A stretch of DNA of 59,691 bases from positions 1 to 59,691 of the forward strand of contig NW_027018194.1 of the NCBI RefSeq assembly GCF_032854445.1, read 5' to 3'. The position numbers and the translations under genes are program-made. Shown here piece after piece: positions 39,531-52,718 of this stretch (positions within the stretch are counted from its first letter, which is position 1; each line of letters begins with the position of its first letter). The notes under the pieces were generated by a model. It did not search any database. It saw only the letters and a list, made by a program, of their open reading frames with translations, and was not told the origin of the DNA. This DNA comes from Liolophura sinensis (taxonomy: Eukaryota > Mollusca > Polyplacophora > Chitonida > Chitonidae).

Positions 39531-42500
39531 TAGTAATGACCAGTCGCGATTGTACAGAGTACAGTTTAGCCGATTCCAATTAACAAAAACACGAAGCAAA
39601 AATGCAAAAGTGGAAAAACTGTTCCAGTGCTACTAGTAAGAGGCTAATCCGACGTATTTTGTGACGAGAAATCGAATGGTGCAATCCGCGTTGCTCTCCG
39701 ACCAATACTTTTGGCTGTAGCGACAGATCAATGATCATTGATGTCATAATCACGTGCCCAGCAACGGCTCTTACTCCATGGAAACCAGGGATATTTGCAA
39801 TTTTTTAACAGCTGCCGATGCCTGGCCCAATTCCGCATCTTTTGGCACCTTTTAAATGTGGGTCAGTGTTTAGTTGTACTTTTTACAGCAGACTGTATCA
39901 AGTATCTTGTGTTTTTTATGTACAAATGGTGTGGTTTTTCTACACGTAGATAAAGACATTGAGATTGTCTTGCACTTAGAAGTAAGACAATTGCTGGGTG
40001 AGTTAAATGGGCTTAGCCCAAAGATTTGACGTCTTCTGGGCTACCGAAGGGCACATAACTTATAGTCAAAAGTTGAATATAGTAATGACCAGTCGCGATT
40101 GTACAGAGTACAGTTTAGCCGATTTCAATTAACAAAAAGACCAGGTAAAAATGCAAGAGTGGAAAAACTGTTCCAGTGCTGCTGGTAAGAGGCTAATCCG
40201 ACGTATTTTGTGACGAGAAATCGAATGGTGCAAACCGCGTTGCTCTCCGACCAATACTTTTGCCTGTAGTGACAATTGAATGATCATTTATGTCATAATC
40301 ACGTGCCCAGCAACGGCTCTTACTCCATGGAAACCAGGGATATTTGCAATTATTTTACAGCTGCCAATGCCTGGCCCAATTCCACATCTTTTGGCACCTT
40401 ATTCATGTGGGTCAGAGTTTAGTTGTACTTTTTACAGCAGACTGTATCAAGTACCTTGTGTTTTTTATGTACAAATGGTGTGGTTTTTCTACACGTAGAT
40501 AAAGACATTGAGATTGTCTTGGACTTAGAAGTAAGACAATTGCTGGGTGAGTTGAATGGGCTTAGCCGATAGATTTGACGTCTTCTGAGCTACCGAAGGG
40601 CACATAACTTATAGTCAAAAGTTGAATATAGTAATGACCAGTCGCGAATGTACAGAGTACAGTGTAGCCGATTTCAATTAACAAAAAGACCAGGTAAAAC
40701 TGCAAAAGTGGAAAAACTGTTCCAGTGCTGCTGGTAAGAGGCTAATCCGACGTATTTTGTGACGAGAAATCGAATGGTGCAAACCGCGTTGCTCTCCGAC
40801 CAATACTTTTGGCTGTAGTGACAATTGAATGATAATTTATGTCATAATCACGTGTCCAGCAACGGCTCTTACTCCATGGAAACCAGGGAAATTTGCAATT
40901 TTTCAACAGCTGCCGATGCCTGGCTCAATTCCTCATCTTTTGGCACCTTACTGAAGTGGGTCAGTGTTCAGTTGTACTTTTTACAGCAGACTGTATCAAG
41001 TACCTTGTGTTTTTCACGTACAAATGGTGTGGTTTTTCTACACGTAGATAAAGACATTGAGATTGTCTTGCACTTAGAAGTAAGGCAATTGCTGGGTGAG
41101 TTAAATGGGCTTGGCCCAAAGATTTGACGTCTTCTGGGCTACCGAAGGGCACATAACTTATAGTCAAAAGTTGAATATAGTAATGACCAGTCGCGATTGT
41201 ACAGAGTACAGTGTAGCCGATTTCAATTAACAAAAAGACCAGGTAAAAATGCAAAAGTGGAAAAACTGTTCCAGTGCTGCTGGTAAGAGGCTAATCCGAC
41301 GTATTTTGTGACGAGAAATCGAATGGTGCAAACCGCGTTGCTCTCCGACCAATACTTTTGGCTGTAGTGACAATTGAATGATCATTTATGTCATATTCAC
41401 GTGCCCAGCAACGGCTCTTACTCCATGGAAACCAGGGAAATTTGCAATTTTTCAACAGCTGCCGATGCCTGGCTCAATTCCGCATCTTTTGGCACCTTAC
41501 TGAAGTGGGTCAGTGTTCAGTTGTACTTTTTACAGCAGACTGTATCAAGTACCTTGTGGTTTTCACGTACAAATGGTGTGGTTTTTCTACACGTAGATAA
41601 AGACATTGAGATTGTCTTGCACTTAGAAGTAAGACAATTGCTGGGTGAGTTAAATGGGCTTAGCCCAAAGATTTGACGTCTTCTGGGCTACCGAAGGGCA
41701 CATAACTTATAGTCAAAAGTTGAATATAGTAATGACCAGTCGCGATTGTACAGAGTACAGTTTAGCCGATTTCAATTAACAAAAAGACCAGGTAAAAATG
41801 CAAAAGTGGAAAAACTGTTCCAGTGCTGCTGGTAAGAGGCTAATCCGACGTATTTTGTGACGAGAAATCGAATGGTGCAAACCGCGTTGCTCTCCGACCA
41901 ATACTTTTGCCTGTAGTGACAATTGAATGATCATTTATGTCATAATCACGTGCCCAGCAACGGCTCTTACTCCATGGAAACCAGGGAAATTTGCAATTTT
42001 TCAACAGCTGCCGATGCCTGGCTCAATTCCGCATCTTTTGGCACCTTACTGAAGTGGGTCAGTGTTCAGTTGTACTTTTTACAGCAGACTGTATCAAGTA
42101 CCTTGTGGTTTTCACGTAAAAATGGTGTGGTTTTTCTACACGTAGATAAAGACATTGAGATTGTCTTGCACTTAGAAGTAAGGCAATTGCTGGGTGAGTT
42201 AAATGGGCTTGGCCCAAAGATTTGACGTCTTCTGGGCTACCGAAGGGCACATAACTTATAGTCAAAAGTTGAATATAGTAATGACCAGTCGCGATTGTAC
42301 AGAGTGCAGTGTAGCCGGTTTTAATTAACAAAAAGACCAGGCAAAAATGCAAAAGTGGACAATCTGTTCCAGTGCTGCTGGTAAGAGGCTAATCCGACGT
42401 ATTTTGTGACGACAAATCGAATGGTGCAAACCGCGTTGCTCTCCGACCAATACTTTTGCCTGTAGCGACAATTGAATGATCATTTATGTCATAATCACGT

Positions 42501-43375
42501 GCCAGCAACGGCTCTTACTCCATGGAAACCAGGGAAATTTGCAATTTTTCAACAGCTGCCGATGCCTGCTCAATTCCGCATCTTTTGGCACCTTATTCAT
42601 GTGGGTCAGTGTTTAGTTGTACTTTTTACAGCAGACTGTATCAAGTACCTTGTGTTTTTTCACGTACAAATGGTGTGGTTTTTCTACACGTAGATAAAGA
42701 CATTGAGATTGTCTTGCACTTAGAAGTAAGGCAATTGCTGGGTGAGTTAAATGGGCTTAGCCGAAAGATTTGACGTCTTCTGGGCTACCGAAGGGCACAT
42801 AACTTATAGTCAAAAGTTGAATATAGTAATGACCAGTCGCGAATGTACAGAGTACAGTGTAGCCGATTTCAATTAACAAAAAGACCAGGCAAAAATGCAA
42901 AAGTGGAAAAACTGTTCCAGTGCTGCTGGTAAAAGGCTAATCCGACGTATTTTTGTGACGAGAAATCGAATGGTGCAAAACTGCGTTGCTCTCCGACCAA
43001 TACTTTTGGCTGTAGCGAAAATTGAATGATCATTTATGTCATAATCACGTGCCCAGCAACGGCTCTTACTCCATGAAAACCAGGGAAATTTGCAATTTTT
43101 CAAACAGCTGCCGATGCCTGGCTCAATTCTGCATCTTTTGGCACCTTACTGAAGTGGGTCAGTGTTCAGTTGTACTTTTTACAGCAGACTGTATCAAGTA
43201 CCTTGTGTTTTTCACGTACAAATGGTGTGGTTTTTCTACACGTAGATAAAGACATTAAGATTGTCTTGCACTTAGAAGTAAGGCAATTGCTGGGTGAGTT
43301 AAATGGGCTTAGCCCAAAGATTTGACGTCTTCTGGGCTACCGAAGGGCACATAACTTATAGTCAAAAGTTGAATA
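39531..43375. repeat. 7-monomer HOR P-S-N-H-R-I-F (3845 bp)
   Basis: Monomers start at 39531 (P), 40080 (S), 40629 (N), 41178 (H), 41727 (R with TCCGC instead of TCCTC), 42276 (I) and 42824 (F). The TAAAACTGC and CACGTGTCC variants in N tie it to the blocks at 2734, 23053 and 27445. Indels start in the I unit at about 42500. Confidence 0.88.
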
Positions 43376-46127
43376 TAGTAATGACCAGTGGCGATTGTAC
43401 AGAGTACAGTTTAGCCGATTTCAATTAACAAAAAGACGAAGCAAAAATGCAAAAGTGGAAAAACTGTTCCAGTGCTACTAGTAAGAGCCTAATCCGACGT
43501 ATTTTGTGACGAGAAATCGAATGGTGCAAACCGCGTTGCTCTCCTACCAATACTTTTGGCTGTAGCGACAGATAAATGATCATTGATGTCATAATCACGT
43601 GCCAGCAACGGCTCTTACTCCATGGAAACCAGGGATATTGCAATTTTTTTAACAGCTGCCGATGCCTGGCCCAATTCCACATCTTTTGGCACCTTACAAA
43701 TGTGGGTCAGTGTTTAGGTTGTACTTTTTACAGCAGACTGTATCAAGTACCTTGTGTTTTTTATGTACAAATGGTGTGGTTTTTCTACACGTAGATAAAG
43801 ACATTGAGATTGTCTTGGACTTAGAAGTAAGACAATTGCTGGGTGAGTTGAATGGGCTTAGCCGATAGATTTGACGTCTTCTGAGCTACCGAAGGGCACA
43901 TAACTTATAGTCAAAAGTTAAATATAGTAATGACCAGTCGCGAATGTACAGAGTACAGTGTAGCCGATTTCAATTAACAAAGAGACCCAGGTAAAAATGC
44001 AAAAGTGGAAAAACTGTTCCAGTGCTGCTGGTAAGAGGCTAATCCGACGTATTTTGTGACGAGAAATCGAATGGTGCAAACCGCGTTGCTCTCCGACCAA
44101 TACTTTTGCCTGTAGTGACAATTGAATGATAATTTATGTCATAATCACGTGCCCAGCAACGGCTCTTACTCCATGGAAACCAGGGAAATTTGCAATTTTT
44201 CAACAGCTGCCGATGCCTGGCTCAATTCCTCATCTTTTTGGCACCTTACTGAAGTGGGTCAGTGTTCAGTTGTACTTTTTACAGCAAGACTGTATCAAGT
44301 ACCTTGTGTTTTTCACGTACAAATGGTGTGGTTTTTTCTACACGTAGATAAAGACATTGAGATTGTCTTGCACTTAGAAGTAAGGCAATTGCTGGGTGAG
44401 TTAAATGGGCTTAGCCCAAAGATTTGACGTCTTCTGGGCTACCGAAGGGCACATAACTTATAGTCAAAAGTTGAATATAGTAATGACCAGTCGCGATTGT
44501 ACAGAGTACAGTGTAGCCGATTTCAATTAACAAAAAGACCAGGTAATAAAGCAAAAGTGGAAAAACTGTTCCAGTGCTGCTGGTAAGAGGCTAATCCGAC
44601 GTATTTTGTGACGAGAAATCGAATGGTGCAAACCGCGTTGCTCTCCGACCAATACTTTTGGCTGTAGTGACAATTGAATGATCATTTATGTCATATTCAC
44701 GTGCCCAGCAACGGCTCTTACTCCATGGAAACCAGGGAAATTTGCAATTTTTCAACAGCTGCCGATGCCTGGCTCAATTCCGCATCTTTTGGCACCTTAC
44801 TGAAGTGGGTCAGTGTTCAGTTGTACTTTTTACAGCAGACTCAGACTGTATCAAGTACCTTGTGTTTTTTATGTACAAATGTGTGGTTTTTCTACACGTA
44901 GATAAAGACATTGAGATTGTCTTGGACTTAGAGGTAAGACAATTGCTGGGTGAGTTAAATGGGCTTAGCCCAAAGATTTGACGTCTTCTGGGCTACCGAA
45001 GGGCACATAACTTATAGTCAAAAGTTGAATATAGTAATGACCAGTCGCGATTGTACAGAGTGCAGTGTAGCCGGTTTTAATTAACAAAAAGACCAGGCAA
45101 AAATGCAAAGTGGACAATCTGTTCCAGTGCTGCTGGTAAGAGGCTAATCCGACGTATTTTGTGACGACAAATCGAATGGTGCAACCGTGTTGCTCTCCGA
45201 CCAATACTTTTGCCTGTAGTGACAATTGAATGATAATTTATGTCATAATCACGTGCCCAGCAACGGCTCTTACTCCATGGAAACCAGGGAAATTTGCAAT
45301 TTTTCAACAGCTGCCGATGCCTGGCTCAATTCCGCATCTTTTGGCACCTTATTCATGTGGGTCAGTGTTTAGTTGTACTTTTTACAGCAGACTGTATCAA
45401 GTACCTTGTGTTTTTCACGTACAAATGGTGTGGTTTTTCTACACGTAGATAAAGACATTAAGATTGTCTTGCACTTAGAAGTAAGGCAATTGCTGGAGGA
45501 GTTAAATGGGCTTAGCCCAAAGATTTGACGTCTTCTGGGCTACCGAAGGGCACATAACTTATAGTCAAAAGTTGAATATAGTAATGACCAGTCGCGATTG
45601 TACAGAGTACAGTGTAGCCGATTTCAATTAACAAAAAGACCAGGCAAAAATGCAAAAGTGGAAAAACTGTTCCAGTGCTGCTGGTAAGAGGCTAATCCGA
45701 CGTATTTTGTGACGAGAAATCGAATGGTGCAAACTGCGTTGCTCTCCGACCAATACTTTTGGCTGTAGCGACAATTGAATGATCATTGATGTCATAATCA
45801 CGTGCCCAGCAACGGCTCTTACTCCATGAAAACCAGGGAAATTTGCAATTTTTCAACAGCTGCCGATGCCTGGCTCAATTCTGCATCTTTTGGCACCTTA
45901 CTGAAGTGGGTCAGTGTTCAGTTGTACTTTTTACAGCAGACTGTATCAAGTACCTTGTGTTTTTCATGTACAAATGGTGTGGTTTTTCTACACGTAGATA
46001 AAGACATTAAGATTGTCTTGCACTTAGAAGTAAGGCAATTGCTGGGTGAGTTAAATGGGCTTAGCCCAAAGATTTGACGTCTTCTGGGCTACCGAAGGGC
46101 ACATAACTTATAGTCAAAAGTTGAATA
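43376..46127. repeat. 5-monomer HOR variant P/S hybrid-N-H*-I-F (2752 bp)
   Basis: Monomers start at 43376 (P/S hybrid), 43925 (N), 44478 (H*, rearranged), 45032 (I variant) and 45579 (F variant). It parallels 34040-37333 but has lost R, and H* switches type part way through (see the entry at 44839). Lengths run 549, 553, 554, 547 and 549, so the block lies largely in an indel-rich patch. Confidence 0.82.
44839..44846. other. Type-switch junction with a 6-bp duplication
   Basis: The H* unit 44478-45031 reads CAGCAGACTCAGACTGTATC where all others read CAGCAGACTGTATC, an extra CAGACT. Upstream it is a normal H unit (TAATAAAGC, GTCATATTCACG). Downstream it is P-like (TTTTTTATGTAC, GGACTTAGAGGTAAG). 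The extra six bases therefore sit at the junction of a recombinant monomer. It lies in an indel-rich patch, so an assembly join is an alternative. Confidence 0.7.
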
Positions 46128-47776
46128 TAGTAATGACCAGTCGCGATTGTACAGAGTACAGTTTAGCCGATTTCAATTAACAAAAAGACGAAGCAAAAAT
46201 GCAAAAGTGGAAAAACTGTTCCAGTGCTACTAGTAAGAGGCTAATCCGACGTATTTTGTGACGAGAAATCGAATGGTGCAAACCGCGTTGCTCTCCGACC
46301 AATACTTTTGGCTGTAGCGACAGATCAATGATCATTGATGTCATAATCACGTGCCTAGCAACGGCTCTTACTCCATGGAAACCAGGGATATTTGCAATTT
46401 TTTAACAGCTGCCGATGCCTGGCCCAATTCCACATCTTTTGGCACCTTATAAATGTGGGTCAGTGTTTAGTTGTACTTTTTACAGCAGACTGTATCAAGT
46501 ACCTTGTGTTTTTTATGTACAAATGGTGTGGTTTTTCTACACGTAGATAAAGACATTGAGATTGTCTTGCACTTAGAAGTAAGACAATTGCTGGGTGAGT
46601 TAAATGGGCTTAGCCTAAAGCTTTGACGTCTTCTGGGCTACCGAAGGGCACATAACTTATAGTCAAAAGTTGAATATAGTAATGACCAGTCGCGATTGTA
46701 CAGAGTACAGTGTAGCCGATTTCAATTAACAAAAAGACCAGGTAAAAATGCAAAAGTGGAAAAACTGTTCCAGTGCTGCTGGTAAGAGGCTAATCCGACG
46801 TATTTTGTGACGACAATTCGAATGGTGCAATCCGCGTTGCTCTCCGACCAATACTTTTGGCTGTAGTGACAATTGAATGATCATTTATGTCATAATCACG
46901 TGCCCAGCAACGGCTCTTACTCCATGGAAACCAGGGAAATTTGCAATTTTTCAACAGCTGCCGATGCCTGGCTCAAATCCGCATCTTTTGGCACATTACT
47001 GAAGTGGGTCAGTGTTCAGTTGTACTTTTTTACAGCAGACTGTATCAAGTACCTTGTGGTTCTCAAGTACAAATGGTGTGGTTTTTCTACACGTAGATAA
47101 AGACATTGAGATTGTCTTGCACTTAGAAGTAAGGCAATTGCTGGGTGAGTTAAATGGGCTTGGCCCAAAGATTTGACGTCTTCTGGGCTACCGAAGGGCA
47201 CATAACTTATAGTCAAAAGTTGAATATAGTATTGACCCAGTCGCGATTGTACAGAGTGCAGTGTAGCCGGTTTCAATTAACAAAAAGACCAGGCAAAAAT
47301 GCAAAAGTGGAAAAACTGTTCCAGTGCTGCTGGTAAGAGGCTAATCCGACGTATTTTGTGACGACAAATCGAATGGTGCAAACCGCGTTGCTCTCCGACC
47401 AATACTTTTGCCTGTAGTGACAATTGAATGATCATTTATGTCATAATCACGTGCCCAGCAACGGCTCTTACTCCATGGAAACCAGGGAAATTTGCAATTT
47501 TTCAACAGCTGCCGATGCCTGGCTCAATTCCGCATCTTTTGGCACCTTATTCATGTGGGTCTGTGGTCAGTTGTACTTTTTACAGCAGACTGTATCAAGT
47601 ACCTTGTGTTTTTCACGTACAAATGGTGTGGTTTTTCTACACGTAGATAAAGACATTGAGATTGTCTTGCACTTAGAAGTAAGACAATTGCTGGGTGAGT
47701 TGAATGGGCTTAGCCCAAAGATTTGACGTCTTCTGGGCTACCGAAGGGCACATAACTTATAGTCAAAAGTTGAATA
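46128..47776. repeat. 3-monomer segment P-K-V, copy 1 (1649 bp)
   Basis: Monomers start at 46128 (P), 46677 (K) and 47227 (V). P has GTGCCTAGC and CTTAGCCTAAAG; K has GGCACATTACTG and TGGTTCTCAAG. The trio recurs with the same private variants at 53268-54915, an offset of 13 monomers (7140 bp at its start). Confidence 0.87.
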
Positions 47777-50522
47777 TAGTAATGACCAGTCGCGATTGTA
47801 CAGAGTACAGTTTAGCCGATTTCAATTAACAAAAAGACCAGGTAAAAATGCAAAAGTGGAAAAACTGTTCCAGTGCTACTAGTAAGAGGCTAATCCGACG
47901 TATTTTGTGACGAGAAATCGAATGGTGCAAACCGCGTTGCTCTCCGACCAATACTTTTGGCTGTAGCGACAGATCAATGATCATTGATGTCATAATCACG
48001 TGCCCAGCAACGGCTCTTACTCCATGGAAACCAGGGATATTTGCAATTTTTTAACAGCTGCCGATGCCTGGCCCAATTCCACATCTTTTGGCACCTTATA
48101 AATGTGGGTCAGTGTTTAGTTGTACTTTTTACAGCAGACTGTATCAAGTACCTTGTGTTTTTTATGTACAAATGGTGTGGTTTTTCTACACGTAGATAAA
48201 GACATTGAGATTGTCTTGGACTTAGAGGTAATACAATTGCTGGGTGAGTTAAATGGGCTTAGCCGAAAGATTTGACGTCTTCTGGGCTACCGAAGGGCAC
48301 ATAACTTATAGTCAAAAGTTGAATATAGTAATGACCAGTCGCGATTGTACAGAGTACAGTTTAGCCGATTTCAATTAACAAAAAGACCAGATAAAAATGC
48401 AAAAGTGGAAAAACTGTTCCAGTGCTGCTGGTAAGAGGCTAATCCGACGTATTTTGTGACGAGAAATCGAATGGTGCAAACCGCGTTGCTCTCCGACCAA
48501 TACTTTTGCCTGTAGTGACAATTGAATGATCATTTATGTCATAATCACGTGCCCAGCAACGGCTCTTACTCCATGGAAACCAGGGATATTTGCAATTTTT
48601 TAACAGCTGCCAATGCCTGGCCCAATTCCACATCTTTTGGCACCTTATAAATGTGGGTCAGTGTTTAGTTGTACTTTTCACAGCAGACTGTATCAAGTAC
48701 CTTGTCTTTTTTATGTACAAATGGTGTGGTTTTTCTACACGTAGATAAAGACATTGAGATTGTCTTGGACTTAGAAGTAAGACAATTGCTGGGTGAGTTG
48801 AATGGGCTTAGCCGATAGATTTGACGTCTTCTGAGCTACCGAAGGGCACATAACTTATAGTCAAAAGTTGAATATAGTAATGACCAGTCGCGATTGTACA
48901 GAGTACTGTGTAGCCGATTTCAATTAACAAAAAGACCAGGTAAAAATGCAAAAGTGGAAAAACTGTTCCAGTGCTGCTGGTAAGAGGCTAATCCGACGTA
49001 TTTTGTGACGAGAAATCGAATGGTGCGAACCGCGTTGCTCTCCGACCAATACTTTTGCCTGTAGTGACAATTGAATGATCATTTATGTCATAATCACGTG
49101 CCCAGCAACGGCTCTTACTCCATGGAAACCAGGGAAATTTGCAATTTTTCAACAGCTGCCGATGCCTGGCTCAATTCTGCATCTTTTGGCACCTTACTGA
49201 AGTGGGTCAGTGTTCAGTTGTACTTTTTACAGCAGACTGTATCAAGTACCTTGTGTTTTTCACGTACAAATGGTGTGGTTTTTTTTACACGTAGATAAAG
49301 ACATTAAGATTGTCTTGCACTTAGAAGTAAGGCAATTGCTGGGTGAGTTAAATGTGCTTAGCCCAAAGATTTGACGTCTTCTGGGCTACCGAAGGGCACA
49401 TAACTTATAGTCAAAAGTTGAATATAGTAATGACCAGTCGCGATTGTACAGAGTACAGTGTAGCCGATTTCAATTAACAAAAAGACCAGGTAAAAATGCA
49501 AAAGTGGAAAAACTGTTCCAGTGCTACTAGTAAGAGGCTAATCCGACGTATTTTGTGACGAGAAATCGAATGGTGCAAACTGCGTTGCTCTCCGACCAAT
49601 ACTTTTGTCTGTAGCGACAGATCAATGATCATTGATGTCATAATCACGTGCCCAGCAACGGCTCTTACTCCATGGAAACCAGGGATATTTGCAATTTTTT
49701 AACAGCTGCCAATGCCTGGCCCAATTCCACATCTTTTGGCACCTTATAAATGTGGGTCAGTGTTTAGTTGTACTTTTCACAGCAGACTGTATCAAGTACC
49801 TTGTGTTTTTTATGTACAAATGGTGTGGTTTTTCTACACGTAGATAAAGACATTGAGATTGTCTTGCACTTAGAAGTAAGACAGTTGCTGGGTGAGTTGA
49901 ATGGGCTTAGCCGAAAGATTTGACGTCTTCTGAGCTACCGAAGGGCACATAACTTATAGTCAAAAGTTGAATATAGTAATGACCAGTCGCGATTGTACAG
50001 AGTACAGTGTAGCCGATTTCAATTAACAAAAAGACCAGATAAAAATGCAAAAGTGGAAAAACTGTTCCAGTGCTGCTGGTAAGAGGCTAATCCGACGTAT
50101 TTTGTGACGAGAAATCGAATGGTGCAAACCGCGTTGCTCTCCGACCAATACTTTTGGCTGTAGTGACAATTGAATGATAATTTATGTCATAATCACATGC
50201 CCAGCAACGGCTCTTACTCCATGGAAACCAGGGAAATTTGCAATTTTTCAACAGCTGCCGATGCCTGGCTCAATTCCTCATCTTTTGGCACCTTACTGAA
50301 GTGGGTCAGTGTTCAGTTGTACTTTTTACAGCAGACTGTATCAAGTACCTTGTGGTTTTCACGTACAAATGGTGTGGTTTTTCTACACGTAGATAAAGAC
50401 ATTGAGATTGTCTTGCACTTAGAAGTAAGGCAATTGCTGTGTGAGTTAAATGGGCTTAGCCCAAAGATTTGACGTCTTCTGGGCTACCGAAGGGCACATA
50501 ACTTATAGTCAAAAGTTGAATA
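47777..50522. repeat. 5-monomer segment P-S-F-P-N (2746 bp)
   Basis: Monomers start at 47777 (P), 48326 (S), 48875 (F-like), 49425 (P with an S-like 3' half) and 49974 (N). Private variants are GTACTGTGTAGCC and GCGAACCGCG in the third unit, and CACATGCC and GCTGTGTGAG in the fifth. These allow the condensed hybrid version at 54916-56013 to be traced to this segment. Confidence 0.82.
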
Positions 50523-52718
50523 TAGTAATGACCAGTCGCGATTGTACAGAGTACAGTTTAGCCGATTTCAATTAACAAAAAGACGAAGCAAAAATGCAAA
50601 AGTGGAAAAACTGTTCCAGTGCTACTAGTAAGAGGCTAATCCGACGTATTTTGTGACGAGAAATCGAATGGTGCAAACTGCGTTGCTCTCCGACCAATAC
50701 TTTTGGCTGTAGCGACAGATCAATGATCATTGATGTCATAATGACGTGCCCAGCAACGGCTCTTACTCCATGGAAACCAGGGAAATTTGCAATTTTTTAA
50801 CAGCTGCCGATGCCTGGCCCAATTCCACATCTTTTGGCACCTTATAAATGTGGGTCAGTGTTTAGTTGTACTTTTTACAGCAGACTGTATCAAGTACCTT
50901 GTGTTTTTTATGTACAAATGGTCTGGTTTTTCTACACGTAGATAAAGACATTGAGATTGTCTTGGACTTAGAAGTAAGACAATTGCTGGGTGAGTTAAAT
51001 GGGCTTAGCCGAAAGATTTGACGTCTTCTGGGCTACCGAAGGGCACATAACTTATAGTCAAAAGTTGAATATAGTAATGACCAGTCGCGATTGTACAGAG
51101 TACAGTGTAGCCGATTTCAATTAACAAAAAGACCAGGCAAAAATGCAAAAGTGGAAAAACTGTTCCAGTGCTGCTGGTAAGAGGCTAATCCGACGTATTT
51201 TGTGACGAGAAATCGAATGGTGCAAACTGCGTTGCTCTCCGACCAATACTTTTGGCTGTAGCGACAGATCAATGATCATTGATGTCATAATGACGTGCCC
51301 AGCAACGGCTCTTACTCCATGGAAACCAGGGATATTTGCAATTTTTTAACAGCTGCCGATGCCTGGCCCAATTCCGCATCTTTTGGCACCTTATAAATGT
51401 AGGTCAGTGTTTAGTTGTACTTTTTACAGCAGACTGTATCAAGTACCTTGTGTTTTTTATGTACAAATGGTGTGGTTTTTCTACACGTAGATAAAGACAT
51501 TGAGATTGTCTTGGACTTAGAGGTAAGACAATTGCTGGGTGAGTTAAATGGGCTTAGCCGAAAGATTTGACGTCTTCTGGGCTACCGAAGGGCACATAAC
51601 TTATAGTCAAAAGTTGAATATAGTAATGACCAGTCGCGAATGTACAGAGTACAGTGTAGCCGATTTCAATTAACAAAGAGACCAGGTAAAAATGCAAAAG
51701 TGGAAAAACTGTTCCAGTGCTGCTGGTAAGAGGCTAATCCGACGTATTTTGTGACGACAATTCGAATGGTGCAATCCGCGTTGCTCTCCGACCAATACTT
51801 TTGGCTGTAGCGACAGATCAATGATCATTGATGTCATAATGACGTGCCCAGCAACGGCTCTTACTCCATGGAAACCAGGGAAATTTGCAATTTTTTAACA
51901 GCTGCCGATGCCTGGCCCAATTCCACATCTTTTGGCACCTTATAAATGTGGGTCAGTGTTTAGTTGTACTTTTTACAGCAGACTGTATCAAGTACCTTGT
52001 GTTTTTTATGTACAAATGGTCTGGTTTTTCTACACGTAGATAAAGACATTGAGATTGTCTTGGACTTAGAAGTAAGACAATTGCTGGGTGAGTTAAATGG
52101 GCTTAGCCGAAAGATTTGACGTCTTCTGGGCTACCGAAGGGCACATAACTTATAGTCAAAAGTTGAATATAGTAATGACCAGTCGCGATTGTACAGAGTA
52201 CAGTGTAGCCGATTTCAATTAACAAAAAGACCAGGCAAAAATGCAAAAGTGGAAAAACTGTTCCAGTGCTGCTGGTAAGAGGCTAATCCGACGTATTTTG
52301 TGACGAGAAATCGAATGGTGCAAACTGCGTTGCTCTCCGACCAATACTTTTGGCTGTAGCGACAGATCAATGATCATTGATGTCATAATGACGTGCCCAG
52401 CAACGGCTCTTACTCCATGGAAACCAGGGATATTTGCAATTTTTTAACAGCTGCCGATGCCTGGCCCAATTCCGCATCTTTTGGCACCTTATAAATGTAG
52501 GTCAGTGTTTAGTTGTACTTTTTACAGCAGACTGTATCAAGTACCTTGTGTTTTTTATGTACAAATGGTGTGGTTTTTCTACACGTAGATAAAGACATTG
52601 AGATTGTCTTGGACTTAGAGGTAAGACAATTGCTGGGTGAGTTAAATGGGCTTAGCCGAAAGATTTGACGTCTTCTGGGCTACCGAAGGGCACATAACTT
52701 ATAGTCAAAAGTTGAATA
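50523..52718. repeat. P-P dimer HOR in two copies (4 monomers, 2196 bp)
   Basis: Monomers start at 50523, 51072, 51621 and 52170, all carrying the 16-bp palindrome. Units 1 and 3 share the private GGTCTGG; units 2 and 4 share TGTAGGTCAG and CTTAGAGGTAAG, giving a clear period of 1098 bp. The first third of unit 3 differs from unit 1: it has GCGAATG, CAAAGAGACC and GACGACAATTCG like N or K units, so it is itself hybrid. The dimer also recurs at 56014-57111. Confidence 0.88.
50735..50745. repeat. 11-bp dyad GTCATAATGAC next to the palindrome
   Basis: In a few P monomers a C-to-G change (ATAATGACGTG instead of ATAATCACGTG) creates a second inverted repeat 9 bp beyond the 16-bp palindrome and a TGACGT half-site. 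The same form is present in the units at 51072, 51621, 52170 and 56014. The change destroys the E-box CACGTG that most monomers have here. Confidence 0.85.
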
